The position numbers and the translations under genes are program-made. Under the pieces are notes generated by a model. It was not told where the DNA came from, made no database searches, and saw nothing but the letters and a program-made list of their open reading frames with translations. Positions 7,378 to 8,760 of a stretch of 8,760 bases of DNA are shown in pieces (positions within the stretch are counted from its first letter, which is position 1; each line of letters starts with the position of its first letter). This stretch comes from Euryarchaeota archaeon UBA242. Its GTDB lineage: Archaea; Thermoplasmatota; Poseidoniia; Poseidoniales; Poseidoniaceae. The stretch lies in contig DAJY01000090.1 of assembly GCA_002499015.1 (NCBI GenBank), positions 398 through 9,157 of the forward strand. The letters are read 5' to 3'.

Positions 7378-7381
7378 CTCC
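7378..7381 (-). promoter_or_regulatory. Shine-Dalgarno site deciding the thiB start
   Basis: On the - strand this is GGAG, eight bases before the ATG at 7369, just downstream of the thiR stop. It is the reason for choosing 7369 over the upstream ATG at 7411, which has no such site and would displace the lipoprotein signal peptide. Confidence 0.6.
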
Positions 7382-7383
7382 AA

Positions 7384-8235
7384 TTAGAAGCCAGACAATA
7401 CTTGATGGCAACGGTCAATCAATTCGAGTGGGTTATGAGCGAGTACATACAAACTCGGTTCCCAACCAAATGCGCCCTCATCAAGTAAAATATCAAACTT
7501 TGAGGCTCCCTTTGCAATGACTCCTTTAGGAGCCATAGCCAACTTATACCCCAAATCTTCACATACAGACTTAACTTTTAGAATATCAACCCCATCATCT
7601 AATAATGGTGGTTTTATATTTAGAATTGCGACCTTTTCAGAATCCCTATTCATCACTTGTATTAGCATGTTTGCCAAATGAGTAGATGCTCCGAATGATG
7701 GAGTTACATGATGGCGTAGTTTTCCATCTACTAAGGTTATCTTGCCAGGAAATGCAGCTACATCTTCTACAACCTTTGCACCTTCTAGAGCGGAAGCAAT
7801 ATTGAGTCCAACCGCAGGCATTGAACCAGATAATTTACGAATATCTAAGCGACCTGCAGCCCATTCTAATCTTCTCAGCAAACTTCTCTGTACTTGATCT
7901 GTATCAAGGTCCATACCTGTCAAAGTTTTATCAAACCGTAATGTGTTATTTCCACCGAACTGGAATTCGAGAACTAATCTTTGCCGAATTACATTAGACT
8001 TAGAACCCATTGTAATCAAGGCTTGAGATAACTCATGGGCCCATCCATCAATTGTTGATTCATCTGCAGAAGCGTTTAAATCAACAGGTTTTTTCATCAT
8101 TTGCCGAGAAATTGTACTCTGGGTGGTTCCTAACATCCTAGCAATTTCTACTTGCGACCAATCATTTGCCCGCAAATCCTTAGATATTTGTTGATGTAAT
8201 CTATCAAGCCACTTAGAGCCTATTTCTCCCAGCAT
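7384..8235 (-). CDS. thiR: ThiR: HTH + ThiN-domain transcriptional regulator of thiamine uptake
   Basis: Probable feedback repressor of the thiamine transporter operon that it heads. Residues about 27-48 form a helix-turn-helix (WSQVEIARMLGTTQSTISRQM). Residues about 118-280 are a ThiN domain: GLNIASALEGAKVVEDVAAFPGK, then FGASTHLANM (181-190) and DEGAFGWEPSLYVL near 252-264. Stand-alone or ThiD-fused ThiN is a thiamine-phosphate synthase. HTH-ThiN fusions (ThiR, characterised in haloarchaea) use the domain to sense thiamine phosphate. Here the position expected to hold a catalytic Arg (PGR, 21 residues before the GASxH histidine) is Lys165, while His186 remains, which favours sensing over catalysis; this comparison is from memory. 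The ATG at 8235 has AAAGGA six bases upstream. thiB follows after 14 bp, so regulator and transporter are probably co-transcribed and autoregulated through the palindrome upstream. Confidence 0.88.
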   Translation of the reverse strand: MLGEIGSKWLDRLHQQISKDLRANDWSQVEIARMLGTTQSTISRQMMKKPVDLNASADESTIDGWAHELSQALITMGSKSNVIRQRLVLEFQFGGNNTLRFDKTLTGMDLDTDQVQRSLLRRLEWAAGRLDIRKLSGSMPAVGLNIASALEGAKVVEDVAAFPGKITLVDGKLRHHVTPSFGASTHLANMLIQVMNRDSEKVAILNIKPPLLDDGVDILKVKSVCEDLGYKLAMAPKGVIAKGASKFDILLDEGAFGWEPSLYVLAHNPLELIDRCHQVLSGF

Positions 8236-8241
8236 GATGCG

Positions 8242-8247
8242 TCCTTT
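8242..8247 (-). promoter_or_regulatory. Shine-Dalgarno site of thiR
   Basis: Reads AAAGGA on the - strand, six bases before the ATG at 8235. It fixes the thiR start and implies that the operon mRNA has at least a short leader rather than being leaderless. Confidence 0.5.
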
Positions 8248-8272
8248 ACTGTGTGGCTATTCAATGTTGCTA

Positions 8273-8280
8273 AAGAAATA
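8273..8280 (-). promoter_or_regulatory. Candidate TATA element of the thiRBPQ operon
   Basis: On the - strand this reads TATTTCTT and, with the adjacent bases, gives GCATATTTC, an A/T-rich TATA-like element about 38-45 bp upstream of the thiR ATG. A start site about 25 bp further on would fall near 8250, leaving a leader just long enough for the AAAGGA site. It touches the ATGCAT palindrome, so a repressor bound there would block TBP/TFB. The match to the TATA consensus is imperfect. Confidence 0.3.
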
Positions 8281-8292
8281 TGCATTATGCAT
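8280..8292. promoter_or_regulatory. 13-bp perfect palindrome, candidate ThiR operator
   Basis: ATGCATTATGCAT: two ATGCAT half-sites around a central T, symmetric on both strands. It is the most ordered element in the 127-bp gap between the glycosylase gene and thiR, and lies 45-57 bp upstream of the thiR start. Its position at the likely BRE/TATA region of the operon headed by an HTH regulator makes it the natural candidate for ThiR binding. I do not know a published ThiR motif for this lineage to compare with. Confidence 0.45.
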
Positions 8293-8335
8293 TAGTTTTG
8301 TAATGATGTTTTTCTTAAGCCGCTGATGATGATTT

Positions 8336-8346
8336 CTTTACTAAAG
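8336..8346. repeat. 11-bp A/T-rich inverted repeat downstream of the glycosylase gene
   Basis: CTTTACTAAAG is a perfect palindrome with a single central base, 17 bp past the stop of the glycosylase gene and about 100 bp upstream of thiR. It has no room for a hairpin loop and no following T-tract, so it does not look like a terminator. It could be a second protein-binding site or chance in A/T-rich DNA. Confidence 0.25.
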
Positions 8347-8362
8347 TAAGTTTAATTGAACA

Positions 8363-8760
8363 TTATTCGCGTTTTATGGCTTCTGACAGTAATTCATAGG
8401 GTTTTAATCTTTCATTATTAGATATTACCGATCTTCCAGATGGAGATGGCAACACCCAAATATCGAGATTATTTACCTGCTCAGGCCAATATGATGGGCG
8501 TAGATTCTCGTCTTGCAATCCATGTTCACATCTGCTTAAGACCTGAGTAAATTGTTGCTTCCATTGCTTCTTTCCGACAAAGCATATCCGTTTTAATTGG
8601 CTGTTTATGCAATTTGTATAATTTTCTATGCGTTTCAAAAATATGTCTCTATTAGCGAGAATATCAACCATTTCAATAGTACTTGCATCGTTTCCAGGAG
8701 TTTCAATGAAATCTGTGAACCCAAAACCACACATTACCATCATATCATCATTTATTTGTA
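8363..8760 (-). CDS. Mug/TDG-like mismatch-specific uracil/thymine-DNA glycosylase, 5' end cut by window edge
   Basis: The frame is open from the right edge (first full codon 8758-8756) to the TAA at 8365-8363. The visible 131 residues are the C-terminal part, and the internal ATG at 8743 is probably not the start. Counting from that ATG, three blocks match the Mug/TDG branch of the uracil-DNA glycosylase superfamily: GFGFTDFIETPG (6-17, like GxGxTDLVxRP), ICFVGKKQWKQQF (53-65, like the FVGK strand) and VLPSPSGRSV (97-106), the PSxSGR/PSxSPAN DNA-intercalation loop. Such enzymes remove uracil or thymine from G:U or G:T mismatches created by deamination. The N-terminal GxNPG active-site motif would lie in the missing part, perhaps 40-60 residues. 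The gene is co-directional with thiR but separated by 127 bp containing the thi promoter. No functional link to thiamine is suggested. Confidence 0.75.
   Translation of the reverse strand, partial: QINDDMMVMCGFGFTDFIETPGNDASTIEMVDILANRDIFLKRIENYTNCINSQLKRICFVGKKQWKQQFTQVLSRCEHGLQDENLRPSYWPEQVNNLDIWVLPSPSGRSVISNNERLKPYELLSEAIKRE

Noticed and set aside
7370..7411. ATG at 7411 as the thiB start
   Set aside because: It lies inside thiR, has no ribosome site, and would add 14 residues before a complete lipoprotein signal peptide. ATG 7369 has GGAG at good spacing.
8336..8346. CTTTACTAAAG as an intrinsic terminator of the glycosylase gene
   Set aside because: The stem is only five A/T-rich pairs with a one-base centre, so no hairpin can form, and no T-tract follows on the - strand.
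8236..8362. THI-box (TPP) riboswitch upstream of the thi operon
   Set aside because: The 127-bp gap contains no recognisable conserved CUGAGA-type THI-box core on the - strand, and the likely leader is too short. Protein-based control by ThiR explains the locus better.
1..8760. Defence system, prophage, integron or CRISPR array
   Set aside because: No nuclease/helicase modules, integrase, att-like repeats or spaced repeats were seen. Composition and codon use look uniform, and the genes read as ordinary chromosomal housekeeping and transport functions.

Overview
The window looks like a piece of an AT-rich archaeal genome, most likely a euryarchaeon of the Thermoplasmatota / Marine Group II (Poseidoniales) type. 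The reasons are: a radical-SAM protein of the mainly archaeal COG2108 kind, a helix-turn-helix plus ThiN regulator (ThiR, known from archaea), a solute-binding lipoprotein rich in N-x-S/T sequons, AT-rich TATA-like elements close to start codons, and very compact gene spacing. The lineage is an inference; there is no rRNA or other marker gene in the window.

Layout. On the + strand lie the 3' part of a COG2108-type radical-SAM gene (1-783), a thioredoxin-CcdA fusion for transmembrane thiol redox transfer (814-2304) and a small beta-sandwich-like protein of unknown function (about 2473-2832). On the - strand, converging with it and overlapping it by 12 bp, is a PAP2/AUR1-like membrane phosphatase or phosphotransferase (2821-3582). 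After a 198-bp gap comes a compact - strand operon, transcribed from right to left: thiR (7384-8235), thiB (6215-7369), thiP (4443-6251) and thiQ (3781-4443). At the right edge is the 3' part of a Mug/TDG-like uracil/thymine-DNA glycosylase gene (8363 to the edge, - strand). No tRNA, rRNA, CRISPR array, insertion sequence or integrase was seen, and no gene-free stretch exceeds 300 bp.

How the genes work together. The central unit is a self-contained thiamine uptake system. A membrane-anchored binding lipoprotein (ThiB) captures thiamine outside the cell. A permease with two fused halves (ThiP) carries it across the membrane, powered by a short ABC ATPase (ThiQ). The first gene of the operon encodes a probable thiamine-phosphate-sensing repressor (ThiR). 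A 13-bp perfect palindrome, ATGCATTATGCAT, lies 45-57 bp upstream of the thiR start and overlaps a candidate TATA element, so it is the obvious candidate ThiR operator. Together these suggest feedback-controlled thiamine salvage. The other genes (thiol redox, PAP2, glycosylase) appear to be unrelated neighbours.
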